DNA of 64,000 nucleotides from Plantibacter flavus (GTDB taxonomy: Bacteria > Actinomycetota > Actinomycetes > Actinomycetales > Microbacteriaceae). The notes under the pieces were generated by a model that saw only the letters and a list, made by a program, of their open reading frames with translations, searched no databases and was not told where the DNA came from. Shown here piece after piece: positions 41,362 to 52,734 of this stretch. The stretch is from NCBI RefSeq assembly GCF_002024505.1, contig NZ_CP019402.1, positions 1,302,001 to 1,366,000 of the forward strand, read 5' to 3'. Numbering within the stretch: position 1 is the stretch's first letter; each line of letters begins with the position of its first letter. The translations under genes and the position numbers were made by a program.

Positions 41362-42318
41362 GTGACCCGTTTCCCAGCACCGCTCGCGCTCCTCATCGCC
41401 GTCGTCAGTGGCGCCTTCATCGCGGTGCAGGCCCGGTTGAACGGCGAGCTCGGTGCGCGTCTCGGTGACGGGTTCACCGCCGCCGCGATCTCCTTCGGGG
41501 GCGGCTTGATCATCCTCACGGTCGGACTCGCCGTCTCCCGTACCGGCCGTCGCGGGCTCGCCACGGTGATCGGTGCCGTCCGACGCCGGGAGATGCCCTG
41601 GTGGACGGTGCTCGGCGGCTGCGCCGGCGCCTTCCTCGTGCTGTCGCAGGGGCTCACCGCCGCCGCGCTCGGCGTCGCCCTGTTCACGGTCGCGGTCGTC
41701 GCCGGCCAGACCGCGAGCGGGCTGGTGCTCGACCGGATCGGGTTCGGCCCGGGAGGCGTCGTCGGGTTGAGCGTCCAGCGCGTCCTCGGGGCGGTCGTCG
41801 CCCTCGTCGCGGTCGGCGTCGCCGTCTCGGGCGAGCTCGGGGGGAGCATCCCGCTCGGACTCCTCATCCTGCCGCTGCTCGCCGGGATCGGGATCGGCTG
41901 GCAGCAGGCGGTCAACGGTCGAGTCAAGATGCGGGCGCAGAGCACGCTCGCCGCGACGTTCATCAACTTCATCGTCGGGACGGTCGTGCTGGTCGTCGCC
42001 GCAGTGCTGCACGCGATCATCGTCGCGCCGCCCGGTCCGCTCCCGGGGGAGTGGTGGCTCTACCTCGGCGGCCCGATCGGATGCGTGTTCATCGCCGTGG
42101 CCGCGTTCCTCGTCCAGCACACGGGCGTGCTCATCCTCGGGCTCGGCACGGTGGCGGGTCAGACCCTGAGCGCGCTCGCTTTGGACGTGCTCCTGCCCAC
42201 CGACGATGACGGCGTGCATGTCGCGACCGTCATCGGGACGCTCCTCGCGTTCGCCGCCGTGGCGATCGCATCGGCGCGGTTCAGGCGTCGTCCCGCGGCA
42301 TCGTCGTCCGCCGACTGA
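41362..42318 (+). CDS. DMT-family transporter, DUF606 (YdcZ) type
   Basis: The protein has 318 residues starting at GTG 41362. It has ten membrane segments in two homologous halves: LLIAVVSGAFIAVQARLNGELG and LLAGIGIGWQQAVNGRVKMRAQ share the 'Q..-NG' motif of this family. Substrate unknown; the family exports or imports small metabolites. Before integration it followed tRNA-Thr directly. Confidence 0.8.
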   Translation: MTRFPAPLALLIAVVSGAFIAVQARLNGELGARLGDGFTAAAISFGGGLIILTVGLAVSRTGRRGLATVIGAVRRREMPWWTVLGGCAGAFLVLSQGLTAAALGVALFTVAVVAGQTASGLVLDRIGFGPGGVVGLSVQRVLGAVVALVAVGVAVSGELGGSIPLGLLILPLLAGIGIGWQQAVNGRVKMRAQSTLAATFINFIVGTVVLVVAAVLHAIIVAPPGPLPGEWWLYLGGPIGCVFIAVAAFLVQHTGVLILGLGTVAGQTLSALALDVLLPTDDDGVHVATVIGTLLAFAAVAIASARFRRRPAASSSAD

Positions 42319-42359
42319 GTCGAGCCGTCATCGGTCGGATGTCGTGAGCGACTCCGTCC

Positions 42360-42908
42360 TCAGGGCATGGAGCTGAGGTGCGCCTTCGCGTCGAACGTCT
42401 TGCGACGCCCCGTGCGAGCGTTACCCGGCTTCCCTCCGACGTACAGCCAGCCGAGGAGCTCCTCGCCCTTCTTCAGGCCATGTGCCTTCCGGACCGCTTT
42501 GGCGCGAGTCGCGCCGCCGGTGCGCCAGAACACGCCCCAACCGGCGTCGTCGAGCAGGAGGCTGACCATGTGGGCCACTCCTGCCGCGACCGCCTCCTGC
42601 TCCCAGGCGGGCACCTTCGACTTCTTCACACTCACGACGACCGCGAGCAGCAGGGGCGCGCGGAGCGGCTTCGTCGAGGGCTTCGAGTCGCCTTCCGCCT
42701 TCGCGAGCGCCCGACCGAGCTTCACCCGGTCGTCGCCCCGGAGGGTGATGACCCGCCACGGACGCAGGGCGCTGTGGTCTGCCACTCGACCGGCCGCCCC
42801 GAGGACCTCGAGGAGTTCCGCGTCACTCGGAGCGATGTCGGTGACCTTCGACCACGAACGGCGCCCGGCGACGGCGGCCAGGACCGGGCGCTCGATCGGT
42901 TCGGTCAC
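42360..42908 (-). CDS. Nitroreductase-family protein
   Basis: The protein has 182 residues. GRRSWSKVTD (the FMN-phosphate Arg/Ser pattern), ADHSALRPWRVI and the late DDAGWGVFWRTG and LLGWLYVG segments match small NAD(P)H-dependent flavin nitroreductases. It overlaps msrB by 4 bases, so both are one operon with a probable redox-stress theme. Substrate unknown. Confidence 0.8.
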   Translation of the reverse strand: MTEPIERPVLAAVAGRRSWSKVTDIAPSDAELLEVLGAAGRVADHSALRPWRVITLRGDDRVKLGRALAKAEGDSKPSTKPLRAPLLLAVVVSVKKSKVPAWEQEAVAAGVAHMVSLLLDDAGWGVFWRTGGATRAKAVRKAHGLKKGEELLGWLYVGGKPGNARTGRRKTFDAKAHLSSMP

Positions 42909-43324
42909 TCCGTCGGCTCGGCGGTGTCGGCCGCGGCGAAGTTGAGCGCGATCGAGTTCATGCAGTAGCGGTCACCGGTGGGCGTCCCGAAGCCGTCGTC
43001 GAACACATGACCGAGGTGCGAGCCGCAGTTGGCGCAGCGGACCTCGGTGCGCACCATCCCGAGGGAACGGTCTTCGATGAGTTGCACCGCCTCGGGGTTC
43101 ACGGACTCGTAGAAGCTCGGCCATCCGCAGCCGGAATCGAACTTGGTACCGCTCTTGAAGAGCTCCGCGTTGCAGGCGGCACAGGTGTAGAGGCCCGCGC
43201 GTGACTCGTCGAGGAGCTCACCGGTCCAGGCCCGTTCGGTCGCCGCTCCGCGGAGGACCTGATACTGCTCGGGCGTGAGTTCCTCGCGCCACTGCTCATC
43301 GGTCTTCGACACGTCGTACGTCAT
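42905..43324 (-). CDS. msrB: Peptide-methionine (R)-S-oxide reductase
   Basis: The protein has 139 residues. Two CxxC pairs (CAAC, CANC) bind zinc, GCGWPSFY and GHVFDDG line the active site, and the catalytic Cys is in RYCMNSIAL. It reduces the R-epimer of methionine sulfoxide in proteins. Length is standard. Confidence 0.95.
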   Translation of the reverse strand: MTYDVSKTDEQWREELTPEQYQVLRGAATERAWTGELLDESRAGLYTCAACNAELFKSGTKFDSGCGWPSFYESVNPEAVQLIEDRSLGMVRTEVRCANCGSHLGHVFDDGFGTPTGDRYCMNSIALNFAAADTAEPTE

Positions 43325-43547
43325 GCTGCTCCATTCGTCTCGGTCATCCTACGTGCGGGGCCGCCTCGTGCATGCAGCTCCCGACGTATTCCATAACACT
43401 GCACCGAGCCTGATCCTTCCCGGTGAACGTCGGCCCTCGCCGGGGTGGATGCGGCCCGGCGGCCATCGGCTGAATAGACTTGGAGGACGGCGGACCGGAG
43501 CACGACTCCACGGTCGCCGCATCGGCACCGATCGGCAGGAGACGAGC

Positions 43548-43850
43548 ATGCAGTCAGCGTCGCGTACGCCTGCCGATGACGAGGCGTCGACGCCGACGGG
43601 CGGCCTCGAGCCGCGCGAGCTCGAGATCCTCGAGTTCGAGTCCCATTGGGTGCAGCACGTCGGGGCCAAGGAGGCCGCCATCCGCGACCGCTTCGCCCTG
43701 TCCCCGGCCCGGTACTATCAACTGCTCGGCGCGCTCATCGACTCGCCGTCCGCCCTCGCCCACGACCCCATGCTGATCAAGCGGCTGCAGCGCACCCGCG
43801 ACGCCCGACTCTCGGCGCGAGGAGCCTCGGCTCCCCGCACCGACGGCTGA
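43548..43850 (+). CDS. DUF3263 protein
   Basis: The protein has 100 residues from ATG 43548 with AGGAGACGAG upstream. The core LEILEFESHWVQHVGAKEAAIRDRFALSPARYYQLLGAL is the DUF3263 signature, a helix-turn-helix-like fold common next to LytR_C genes in actinobacteria. Likely DNA-binding; the target is unknown. Confidence 0.85.
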   Translation: MQSASRTPADDEASTPTGGLEPRELEILEFESHWVQHVGAKEAAIRDRFALSPARYYQLLGALIDSPSALAHDPMLIKRLQRTRDARLSARGASAPRTDG

Positions 43851-43871
43851 GCAGCTCCCGGAGACCACACC

Positions 43872-44444
43872 ATGGCTGAATCCTTCCCGCCCGACCGCTT
43901 CGACGAGGTCCCCGACCTCAAGCGCGTCGGCGCACACCGTGCCCCTGCTCCCAAGGGACGCGGCTGGATCGCCTTCCTCGTCGCCGTCGTCGCAACGCTC
44001 GTCCTTGTTGGGATCGGCACCTTCGCCCTGTTCGGACTGAACGACCGCATCGACTTCTTCGGCGGCTCGCAGAGCCCGAGCGCCACGCCCACGCCGACCC
44101 CCACCCCGACCGAGGCGGCCCCCGTCGTCGACCCCGCGGCCAGCATCCTCGTCCTGAACGGCACACCCACTGCCGGCCTCGCCGCATCGGCGGCGGCGGC
44201 GATCTCGGCCGCCGGCTTCACGCAGCAGATCCCGACGAGCGACGCCAGCACCGAGGACGTCACGGCGAGCGGCGTCTACTACCAGGATCCGTCGCAGGAG
44301 GGCGTCGCTCGCGCCATCGCGAACGCACTCGGCGGTATCCCGATCCAGATCACGGACACGTACGCGATCCCCGTCGAGGAAGGCGAGGCACCGGTCCTCC
44401 GCATCGTCGTCGTGGTCGGCGCGGACTACCAGCCGGCCGCCTGA
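43872..44444 (+). CDS. Membrane-anchored LytR_C domain protein
   Basis: The protein has 190 residues. A short cytoplasmic part, one membrane helix (GWIAFLVAVVATLVLVGIGTFALF) and a Thr/Pro linker (ATPTPTPTPTEAAP) precede the extracellular LytR_C domain (SILVLNGTPTAGLAASAAAAI ... GVYY). Such proteins act with wall-polymer ligases at the envelope. It follows DUF3263 by 21 bp, so they are co-transcribed. Confidence 0.85.
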   Translation: MAESFPPDRFDEVPDLKRVGAHRAPAPKGRGWIAFLVAVVATLVLVGIGTFALFGLNDRIDFFGGSQSPSATPTPTPTPTEAAPVVDPAASILVLNGTPTAGLAASAAAAISAAGFTQQIPTSDASTEDVTASGVYYQDPSQEGVARAIANALGGIPIQITDTYAIPVEEGEAPVLRIVVVVGADYQPAA

Positions 44445-44729
44445 GCGCGGCTGGAGCAGGTCGATCGGTCAGGTCGCCGGCTCGCCGTGTTTCCGGAGTG
44501 TTTCCTCCATGTTGAGTTGTCGTATCACTCCGCCCCGTTTGCCGATTTCGGGGTGAATCCGCGCGGTGCCCCGGATTAGTATCTGGAATTGGCCGCTCAT
44601 CCCGTCCCGTCTCGACTCGCCCCCGGGTCCGCTTCGGCGCAGGGTGGCCGCCGGGATCCCGATCCCGGATGGCAGGTCCGGGTCCGGCAACAGTCGGGCG
44701 CCGAGAGCACGCAGCAATGGGAGTATGAA

Positions 44730-44933
44730 ATGGCGAACGGAACCGTCAAGTGGTTCAACGCTGAGAAGGGCTTCGGCTTCATCACGGTCGACGGCGGCGG
44801 ACAGGATGTCTTCGTCCACTACTCGGCGATCGACATGAGCGGCTACAAGTCCTTGGAAGAGGGCCAGGCGGTCGTCTTCGAGGTCGGCACGGGAGCAAAG
44901 GGGCCCCAGGCCGAAGGTGTGCGCCTGGCGTAG
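44730..44933 (+). CDS. cspA: Cold-shock protein
   Basis: The protein has 67 residues: [15 protein letters not shown] (RNP1) and DVFVHYSAI (RNP2) define a single OB-fold RNA chaperone. The 285-bp gap upstream holds no gene and probably provides the long 5' leader typical of cold-shock mRNAs; a TAGTAT element at about 44577 might be its -10. A terminator follows. Confidence 0.93.
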   Translation: MANGTVKWFNAEKGFGFITVDGGGQDVFVHYSAIDMSGYKSLEEGQAVVFEVGTGAKGPQAEGVRLA

Positions 44934-44958
44934 CCGCTGATCAGGCACGCGATTCCTG

Positions 44959-44988
44959 CGACGCCGTCCACTCCGGTGGGCGGCGTCG
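44959..44988 (+). terminator. Terminator after cspA
   Basis: CGACGCCGTCCAC pairs with GTGGGCGGCGTCG around a 4-nt loop and is followed by TTCGTCGTT. Confidence 0.75.
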
Positions 44989-45040
44989 TTCGTCGTTCCG
45001 GGGCGGTTCCCGGGAGTTCGCTCAGGGCTCCGGTGCTCAC

Positions 45041-46757
<1,717 letters not shown>

Positions 46758-46775
46758 GTCCGACAGCAACACCTG

Positions 46776-46807
46776 CGCAGGGCGTCTCCTTCGGGAGGCG
46801 CCCTGCG
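46776..46807 (+). terminator. Terminator after groEL
   Basis: A 14-bp stem CGCAGGGCG...CGCCCTGCG (with one G-U) closes on a TTCG tetraloop, followed by TCGTTTCG. Confidence 0.9.
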
Positions 46808-46935
46808 TCGTTTCGTCATCCCGCATCGGGGAGGACCCTCGACCTGTGCGCTCGTCGCGCATGGATCGAACAGTCGTTGTAGAGACGTGATCGGAATGGC
46901 ATATCTCCCGAGGTGACGGTTCCTATGATCGAGCT

Positions 46936-48114
46936 ATGAGACGTATCGGGGGAGCGGCGATCGCCGCCGTAGTGATTCTGGGGCTGAGCGCGTGTACGCC
47001 GGCCGAACCGACCCCGACGGAGACGTCCACACCGGTGTCCTCTGCGACACCGAGCACCGCCCCCGGACCCACGACCCCGGTCAGTTCGTACGGGCTCGGG
47101 TGCAAGGACCTCGTGCCAGCCGACATCGTCAGCTCGGCGCTCGCTCCCTCCGTCGTGCTCGAGCCTCCCTTCACGGATGACGTCATCGCCACACCGATCA
47201 ATACGGCGCCCGTGGCACTCGGAGGACTGCAGTGCAGTTGGGGGAACGGGGAGCCCCGTGATCGGCTTCAGGGAGGCTCTCCGCTCGGGACCGAGCGCTG
47301 GGCGGAGGTGCTGGTGCTCCCGCAAGCGTCAGCCCGCTGGCAGCCGTTCTTCGAAGGTTGGACGTCGGGCGAGCCTGGCCCCTGGGAGAACTCCACGCCG
47401 CTCTCCTGCTTCACCGGTGACGGACGCGTGCTCGATGTGTGCAGCATGCAGTTCCTCATCGGCGACAGCTGGGTGGAGGTCAGGATCGATGGGCCAGCCG
47501 ACAACGTCGCCGAGTCCGACGAAGCGGCGCGGACCGCGGTCATGCCGTTCGTCGAATCGATCAGGACCGCATTGGAGCCGACGGCGAGTGCGCCACGTTT
47601 CGACTGGGGCGACACGACGGCCGGGCCAGCTGTCCTGCCGACCGAGTGCGAGGGTTTCGTGCCCGAGGCGACGATGAGTGAACTCCTCGGCCAGCAACTG
47701 GTGTACACGTGGGCGCCGAAGAAGGGCGGTTCGGCCAGTCGAGGGGCCGCCGACGATTTCGGTGTCCCGGACTGCATCTTCGGGCTCCCGGACAGCGACT
47801 CGGCCCGCGGCCTGCTCACCGCTCTGCCCCGTGGGCAGTGGGCCTACGAGCAGTTGGTCGAGACGCGGATGAAGGACGGTGCGGACATCAGCTTCCTGGC
47901 GCTCGACGGCTTGGGATCGCGCGACGCCTTCCTGCAGTGCCGGACGGAGATCTTCTCGTCGTGCAGCGTCCACCTCACGGTCGACGGTCATTGGCTGCGC
48001 ATCGATGTCAGTAACGAGAGCTCGGCCGATCCGGTTTACGGGGTCTCCGAGCTCGGCGCACAAGCGACGGCTTATGCTCAGGCTGCCGCGGCCGGGGTCC
48101 TGAGCGGCCGTTGA
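46936..48114 (+). CDS. Secreted lipoprotein of unknown function
   Basis: The protein has 392 residues. The lipobox LSAC (Cys at residue 20) follows a short signal; then a Thr/Pro/Ser linker to about residue 50. Two repeats of a Cys-containing domain follow (GLGCKDLVPADIVSSAL... and TECEGFVPEATMSELLG...), each with 'LQCSWGNG' or 'PDCIFGLPD'. The duplication suggests a DUF3558-like ligand-binding lipoprotein. Substrate unknown. Confidence 0.75.
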   Translation: MRRIGGAAIAAVVILGLSACTPAEPTPTETSTPVSSATPSTAPGPTTPVSSYGLGCKDLVPADIVSSALAPSVVLEPPFTDDVIATPINTAPVALGGLQCSWGNGEPRDRLQGGSPLGTERWAEVLVLPQASARWQPFFEGWTSGEPGPWENSTPLSCFTGDGRVLDVCSMQFLIGDSWVEVRIDGPADNVAESDEAARTAVMPFVESIRTALEPTASAPRFDWGDTTAGPAVLPTECEGFVPEATMSELLGQQLVYTWAPKKGGSASRGAADDFGVPDCIFGLPDSDSARGLLTALPRGQWAYEQLVETRMKDGADISFLALDGLGSRDAFLQCRTEIFSSCSVHLTVDGHWLRIDVSNESSADPVYGVSELGAQATAYAQAAAAGVLSGR

Positions 48115-48184
48115 GCGCCACGGTCGCCGGAGGTCGCGGGAGCCCGCCGACGCAGGTCCGTGAACCGCGTCGGCGGTCAGCCGC

Positions 48185-48475
48185 TCACCCGCTGAACATG
48201 CTGGCGTTCGCCCGCTCGATCTCGGCGTACTGTGTGCCCGCGACGGCGAGTGCCCGGCTGATCTCGCCGAGGTTCTCCTCGACCTGACGCTGGGTGCCCC
48301 TCCAGCGCTCGACGACACCGTGGAACGCAGCGGCTGCTGCGCCGGTCCATTGCCCGTCGAGTGCCGCCAGCTGCGAGTGCAGGCGGGCGACCTCGTTCTG
48401 GATCTGTTCGATCGTGACGCGTGCCGCCGTGGAGGCGCGCTCGACCGCGTCGCTGTCGACCTGGAAAGTGGCCAT
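48185..48475 (-). CDS. WXG100-family secreted protein
   Basis: The protein has 96 residues of two helices with the hairpin motif DGQWTGAAAAAF (WxG variant) at the centre, the standard ESAT-6-like layout and length. It would be exported by a type VII system, yet no EccC or partner gene is in view, so it is an orphan locus here. Confidence 0.85.
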   Translation of the reverse strand: MATFQVDSDAVERASTAARVTIEQIQNEVARLHSQLAALDGQWTGAAAAAFHGVVERWRGTQRQVEENLGEISRALAVAGTQYAEIERANASMFSG

Positions 48476-48628
48476 CGGGAACTCCGTTCGTCCGGGCGAT
48501 GCCTGTCATCGCCACTACCGAGACGGTAGGTGCTCACCACCCGCGGGAACCGGCGAGGGAGACCTCGGACATGCCGTCCGGGGCAAGCCTGCGCCTGTGG
48601 AGGAGGGTCGAGGAGGCCCGGTGGCGGG

Positions 48629-50293
48629 TCAGGCCGGAGGGCCCGCGATGACGATGGGGCTCGTGGCCGCCGACGGGGCGAGCGGCAGGATCACGCGGAA
48701 CGTCGCGCCGCCACCGGGGGTCTCGGTGACGTCGACCGTGCCTCCATGCGCAGCGACGATGGACGCGACGATCGCCAGTCCGAGGCCGCTGCCGCCCGTC
48801 TCGCGGGTCCGTGAACTGTCGGCACGCCAGAAGCGCTGGAAGATCTTCTCGCGGATCTGCGGCGGAATGCCCTCGCCGTGGTCGACGATGGCGATGCTGG
48901 CGGTCCCGGCGCGGGCGTCCGTGCCGACTGCGAGCTCGATCGGGCTGTCGGCGGGTGTGAATCGCAGGGCGTTTCCGATGAGGTTCGTGACGACCTGCCG
49001 GATCTTGTTCTCCTCGCCGAGGACGATCGGCGGCACGGCCAGGGTCAACGGTTCGGCATTGGGCTTCGTGTCGGGCGTGGTGGCGTCGCCGGACGGCTTC
49101 GGCCGACGCCGGAAGCGGTTGAACGTCGCTCCGAAGATCGGGCCGGTCGAGCTCGTCTGGACCGGTGCTTCGGCAGCGGCTGGGGACTCGCCTGGCGTCT
49201 CGGCGGCGTCGTCGTCGGCGGCTCGCACCATGCGTTCGTCGCGGACGACCTGCACCGTGCGCCCGGGGGCCTGGGCGGTGGTGTCGAGAGCGGCGTCGCG
49301 TGCGATCGGGAGCAGGTCGACGGGGGCGACGTTCAGTGGTCGCGTCTCATCGAGGCGGGCGAGCTGGAGGAGGTCCTCGACGAGCGCACCCATGCGGATG
49401 GCCTCCTTCTCGATGCGCTCCATGGCTTGTGCCACGTCCTGCGGCGTCTGGAGGGCACCCATCCGGTAGAGCTCGGCGTAGCCGCGGACGGAGACGAGCG
49501 GGGTGCGCAGCTCGTGGCTCGCATCGCCGACGAAGTTCCGCATCTGCTCGATGGTCTTCCCGCGATCGGAGTACGCGCGGTCGATGCGCGCGAGCATCGT
49601 GTTGAGCGATCGGCTGAGTCGCCCCACCTCGGTGTTCGGCGTCGAGCCCGCGAGTCGCTGGCTGAAGTCGCCGTCGGCGAACGCGGCGGCCGTCCGTTCC
49701 ACCTGGCGGAGCGGTTCGAACGTGCCGGTCACCAACCACCGGGTGAGGAGTGCTCCGACCACGATGATGAGCACGCCGAGGACGAAGAAGATCGTGAGGT
49801 AGGTCGCGATCGTGTTGTCGGTGCCCTGCATCGAGATGGCGACCCATGCCGCTCCCGTGCGGAACCCGTCGAGGGTGACCGGGACGGACACCGCGTGGTA
49901 CACGATCGTGCCGCTCGCGTTGGTGGTCGTGTAGATCTGGGTCCCGCTCGCGGCGACGTCGTTCGCGCTGAGGTGCGCCGGGTGCTCGGGAGCGATGCTG
50001 TCGTCCCAGCCGGAGGAGGCCCGGAGTTCGCCGTTCGTGTCGTACACGGCGACGAACAGCGTCGAGGGGGCGTCGAGCTGGAGCTGACCGTCCTCGGAGA
50101 TCTCACCGACGATCTTGCCCTTGGCGGCAGTGACCAGACTGTCGTTCGCCTGCTGGGTGAGGACCTCCTTGAGGAGCGGGGTCGTCCCCATGCCTGCGAC
50201 GAGCAGACCGAAGGCGAGGACGAGCACCGTCACCCCGGTGATCTTCGTCCGGAGTGAGACGCTGCTCCACCAGGTGGACAGGGAATCGGCCAT
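48629..50293 (-). CDS. Sensor histidine kinase (OmpR-type partner)
   Basis: The protein has 554 residues from ATG 50293; the frame is open further upstream but that part overlaps the regulator gene. It has a membrane helix (ITGVTVLVLAFGLLVAGMG), an extracellular sensor (about 40-155), a second helix (LTIFFVLGVLIIVVGALLT), HAMP, HisKA (DASHELRTPLVSVRGYAEL) and HATPase with N-box NLIGNALRF and GSGLGLAI. An unusual Pro/Ala/Ser-rich insert of about 70 residues separates HisKA from the N-box. It pairs with the response regulator 10 bp upstream. Confidence 0.9.
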   Translation of the reverse strand: MADSLSTWWSSVSLRTKITGVTVLVLAFGLLVAGMGTTPLLKEVLTQQANDSLVTAAKGKIVGEISEDGQLQLDAPSTLFVAVYDTNGELRASSGWDDSIAPEHPAHLSANDVAASGTQIYTTTNASGTIVYHAVSVPVTLDGFRTGAAWVAISMQGTDNTIATYLTIFFVLGVLIIVVGALLTRWLVTGTFEPLRQVERTAAAFADGDFSQRLAGSTPNTEVGRLSRSLNTMLARIDRAYSDRGKTIEQMRNFVGDASHELRTPLVSVRGYAELYRMGALQTPQDVAQAMERIEKEAIRMGALVEDLLQLARLDETRPLNVAPVDLLPIARDAALDTTAQAPGRTVQVVRDERMVRAADDDAAETPGESPAAAEAPVQTSSTGPIFGATFNRFRRRPKPSGDATTPDTKPNAEPLTLAVPPIVLGEENKIRQVVTNLIGNALRFTPADSPIELAVGTDARAGTASIAIVDHGEGIPPQIREKIFQRFWRADSSRTRETGGSGLGLAIVASIVAAHGGTVDVTETPGGGATFRVILPLAPSAATSPIVIAGPPA

Positions 50294-50303
50294 CGGGTGG
50301 GGG

Positions 50304-50993
50304 CTACGCCTTTCCGGCCTTGAGCATGTAGCCGAATCCGCGCTTGGTCTGGATGAGCGGCTCGCTGGAGAACTGGTCGAGCTTCCGGCGCAGGTAGGAG
50401 ATGTAGCTCTCGACGATGCCGGCGTCGCCGTTGAAGTCGTACTCCCAGACGTGGTCGAGGATCTGGGCCTTCGACAGGACGCGGTTCGGGTTGAGCATGA
50501 GGTAGCGGAGGAGCTTGAACTCGGTCGGGCTGAGGTCGATGGGGGTGTCACCGACGAGGACCTCGTGGGTGTCCTGGTCCATCGTCAGTTCGCCGGTGCG
50601 GATCACCGCGTCCTCGTCGGCCTGCATCGTCCGGCGGAGGATGGCCTTGATACGTGCCACGATCTCGTCGAGGCTGAACGGCTTGGTGACGTAGTCGTCG
50701 CCGCCGACCGTCAGGCCCGTGATCTTGTCCTCGGTGTCGTCCTTCGCGGTGAGGAAGAGGATCGGCGCCGTGTAACCGGCGCTGCGGAGGCGCTTGGTGA
50801 CGCCGAAGCCGTTCATGTCCGGCAGCATCACGTCGAGGATGATGAGGTCTGGCTCCTCCTCGAGGACCGCCGAGATGGCGGCTGCGCCGTTGCCCACGGC
50901 ACGGACGGCGAAGCCGGCGAATCGCAGGCTCGTGGTGAGGAGGTCGCGGATGTTCGGTTCGTCGTCGACGATGAGGATGCGGGGTCCGGTCAT
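50304..50993 (-). CDS. OmpR-family response regulator
   Basis: The protein has 229 residues. Receiver: DDE near the N-terminus, phospho-Asp in LIILDVMLPDMNG, and K in VTKPFSLDE. The C-terminal winged helix (LSPTEFKLLRYLMLNPNRVLS ... GFGYML) binds DNA. It resembles TcrA/MprA-type envelope-stress regulators of actinobacteria. It is the first gene of the operon with the kinase. Confidence 0.92.
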   Translation of the reverse strand: MTGPRILIVDDEPNIRDLLTTSLRFAGFAVRAVGNGAAAISAVLEEEPDLIILDVMLPDMNGFGVTKRLRSAGYTAPILFLTAKDDTEDKITGLTVGGDDYVTKPFSLDEIVARIKAILRRTMQADEDAVIRTGELTMDQDTHEVLVGDTPIDLSPTEFKLLRYLMLNPNRVLSKAQILDHVWEYDFNGDAGIVESYISYLRRKLDQFSSEPLIQTKRGFGYMLKAGKA

Positions 50994-51039
50994 GACACCA
51001 TTATCTGCACGTTTCTTGAGACTTTTCTGAGAGCCGGAT

Positions 51040-52683
51040 TCACGCGTTCTGGAGGGCGTGGGCGTCGAGGATCGTGTAGCTGTAGCCCTGCTCGGCGAGG
51101 AAGCGCTGCCGGTTCTGTGCGAACTCCTGATCGACGGTGTCGCGCGACACGAGGGTGTAGAAGCTCGCGGTGAGCCCCGTGGACTTCGGGCGCAGCAGGC
51201 GGCCGAGACGCTGCGCCTCCTCCTGCCGTGAACCGAACGACCCCGACACCTGGATGGCGACGGTCGCTTCGGGCAGGTCGACCGAGAAGTTCGCGACCTT
51301 GGAGACGACGAGCACCTGCTCGGTGCCGTCGCGGAAGGCCTGGTAGAGCCGTTCGCGCTCGTCGACTGGCGTCGCCCCCGTCAACTGCGGGGCTCCCAGC
51401 GTCTCGGCGAGCTCCTCGATCTGATCGAGGTACTGTCCGATGACGAGGATCTGCTCGCCGCGGTGACGTTCGACGAGCTGCCGGACGACGTCGAGCTTCG
51501 CCGGGGCGGTCGCGGCGAGGCGGTACCGCTCGTCGTCGGCCGATGCGGCATAGGTGAGTCGGTCGGCCTGAGGCAGGTCGACGCGTACCTCGAAGCACGC
51601 AGCAGGGGAGATGAAGCCCTGCGCCTCGATCTCCTTCCACGGGGCGTCGAACCGCTTCGGGCCGATGAGCGAGAAGACGTCGCCCTCGCGACCGTCCTCG
51701 CGGATGAGCGTCGCCGTCAGGCCGAGGCGACGCCGCGCCTGCAGCTCGGCGGTGAGCTTGAAGACGGGGGCCGGGAGCAGGTGCACCTCGTCGTACACCA
51801 CGAGGCCCCAGTCCATGGCGTCGAGCAGCGCGAGGTGCGCGTACTCACCCTTCCGCTTGGCCGTGAGGATCTGGTAGGTCGCGATCGTGACCGGTTTGAC
51901 CTCCTTCACCTGCCCCGAGTACTCGCCGATCTCATCGGCGGTGAGGGAGGTGCGCTTCAACAACTCGTCGCGCCACTGCCGCGCCGACACCGTGTTCGTG
52001 ACGAGGATGAGGGTGTTGGTGGACGCCGTCGCCATCGCTCCGGCGCCGACCAGGGTCTTGCCCGCACCGCAGGGGAGCACCACGACACCGGAACCGCCGG
52101 AGAAGAAGTTGTCGACCGCCTGCTGCTGATAGTCGCGGAGGTGCCAGCCGTCCTCGACCAGGTCGATCCGGTGCGGCGTGCCGGCCGTGTATCCGGCGAG
52201 GTCTTCGGCGGGCCAGCCCAGCTTCACGAGTTCCTGTTTGAGCGCGCCGCGTGCCCACGGCTCGACGAGGAAGGTGTCCGGCGTCGGGTGCCCGATGAGC
52301 AGGGGCGCGATCTTCTTGGCGCCGGCCACCTCGGTCAGGATCGGGAGGTCCGTCGAGCGGAGGACGAGCTCACCCTCCTCGGAGCGCTCGATCACGAGCC
52401 GTCCGTAGCGGTTGACGGTCTCGCGCATGTCGATCGTCACGGACGCGGGGATGGAGAACTTCGAGTACCGCTCCAGCGTCTCGATCATCTGGTCGGCATC
52501 GTGCCCGGCGGCGCGCGCGTTCCAGAGTCCGAGACGGGTGATCCGGTAGGTGTGGATGTGCTCCGGCGCACGCTCGAGCTCGGCGAACACCGAGAGATCG
52601 TGGCGGGCGTCCTCGGCGAGCGGGTGGGCGACCTCGAGCAGCACGGTGCGGTCGCTTTGGACGATCAGTGGTCCATCAGACAT
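51040..52683 (-). CDS. XPB-type DNA repair helicase
   Basis: The protein has 547 residues. The N-terminal damage-recognition-like domain is followed by helicase motifs: I LPCGAGKTLVG, II VYDEVHLL (DEVH box), III LGLTATLIRED, and VI QEEAQRLGRLLRP. These are the SF2 XPB/Rad25 hallmarks. Bacterial XPB unwinds 3'-5' and may act in repair. It is encoded 51 bp downstream of a Helicase_C_3 protein, the usual actinobacterial pairing. Confidence 0.9.
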   Translation of the reverse strand: MSDGPLIVQSDRTVLLEVAHPLAEDARHDLSVFAELERAPEHIHTYRITRLGLWNARAAGHDADQMIETLERYSKFSIPASVTIDMRETVNRYGRLVIERSEEGELVLRSTDLPILTEVAGAKKIAPLLIGHPTPDTFLVEPWARGALKQELVKLGWPAEDLAGYTAGTPHRIDLVEDGWHLRDYQQQAVDNFFSGGSGVVVLPCGAGKTLVGAGAMATASTNTLILVTNTVSARQWRDELLKRTSLTADEIGEYSGQVKEVKPVTIATYQILTAKRKGEYAHLALLDAMDWGLVVYDEVHLLPAPVFKLTAELQARRRLGLTATLIREDGREGDVFSLIGPKRFDAPWKEIEAQGFISPAACFEVRVDLPQADRLTYAASADDERYRLAATAPAKLDVVRQLVERHRGEQILVIGQYLDQIEELAETLGAPQLTGATPVDERERLYQAFRDGTEQVLVVSKVANFSVDLPEATVAIQVSGSFGSRQEEAQRLGRLLRPKSTGLTASFYTLVSRDTVDQEFAQNRQRFLAEQGYSYTILDAHALQNA

Positions 52684-52734
52684 AACGGTCGAGTCTACCG
52701 GCGGATCCGGTGCGCAGCCCCCTTGAGTGGGCGC

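Noticed and set aside
50294..50551. 86 extra codons upstream of the histidine kinase start
   Set aside because: They overlap the response-regulator coding region and read as Ser/Thr/Arg low-complexity sequence; the ATG at 50293 starts a normal membrane segment.
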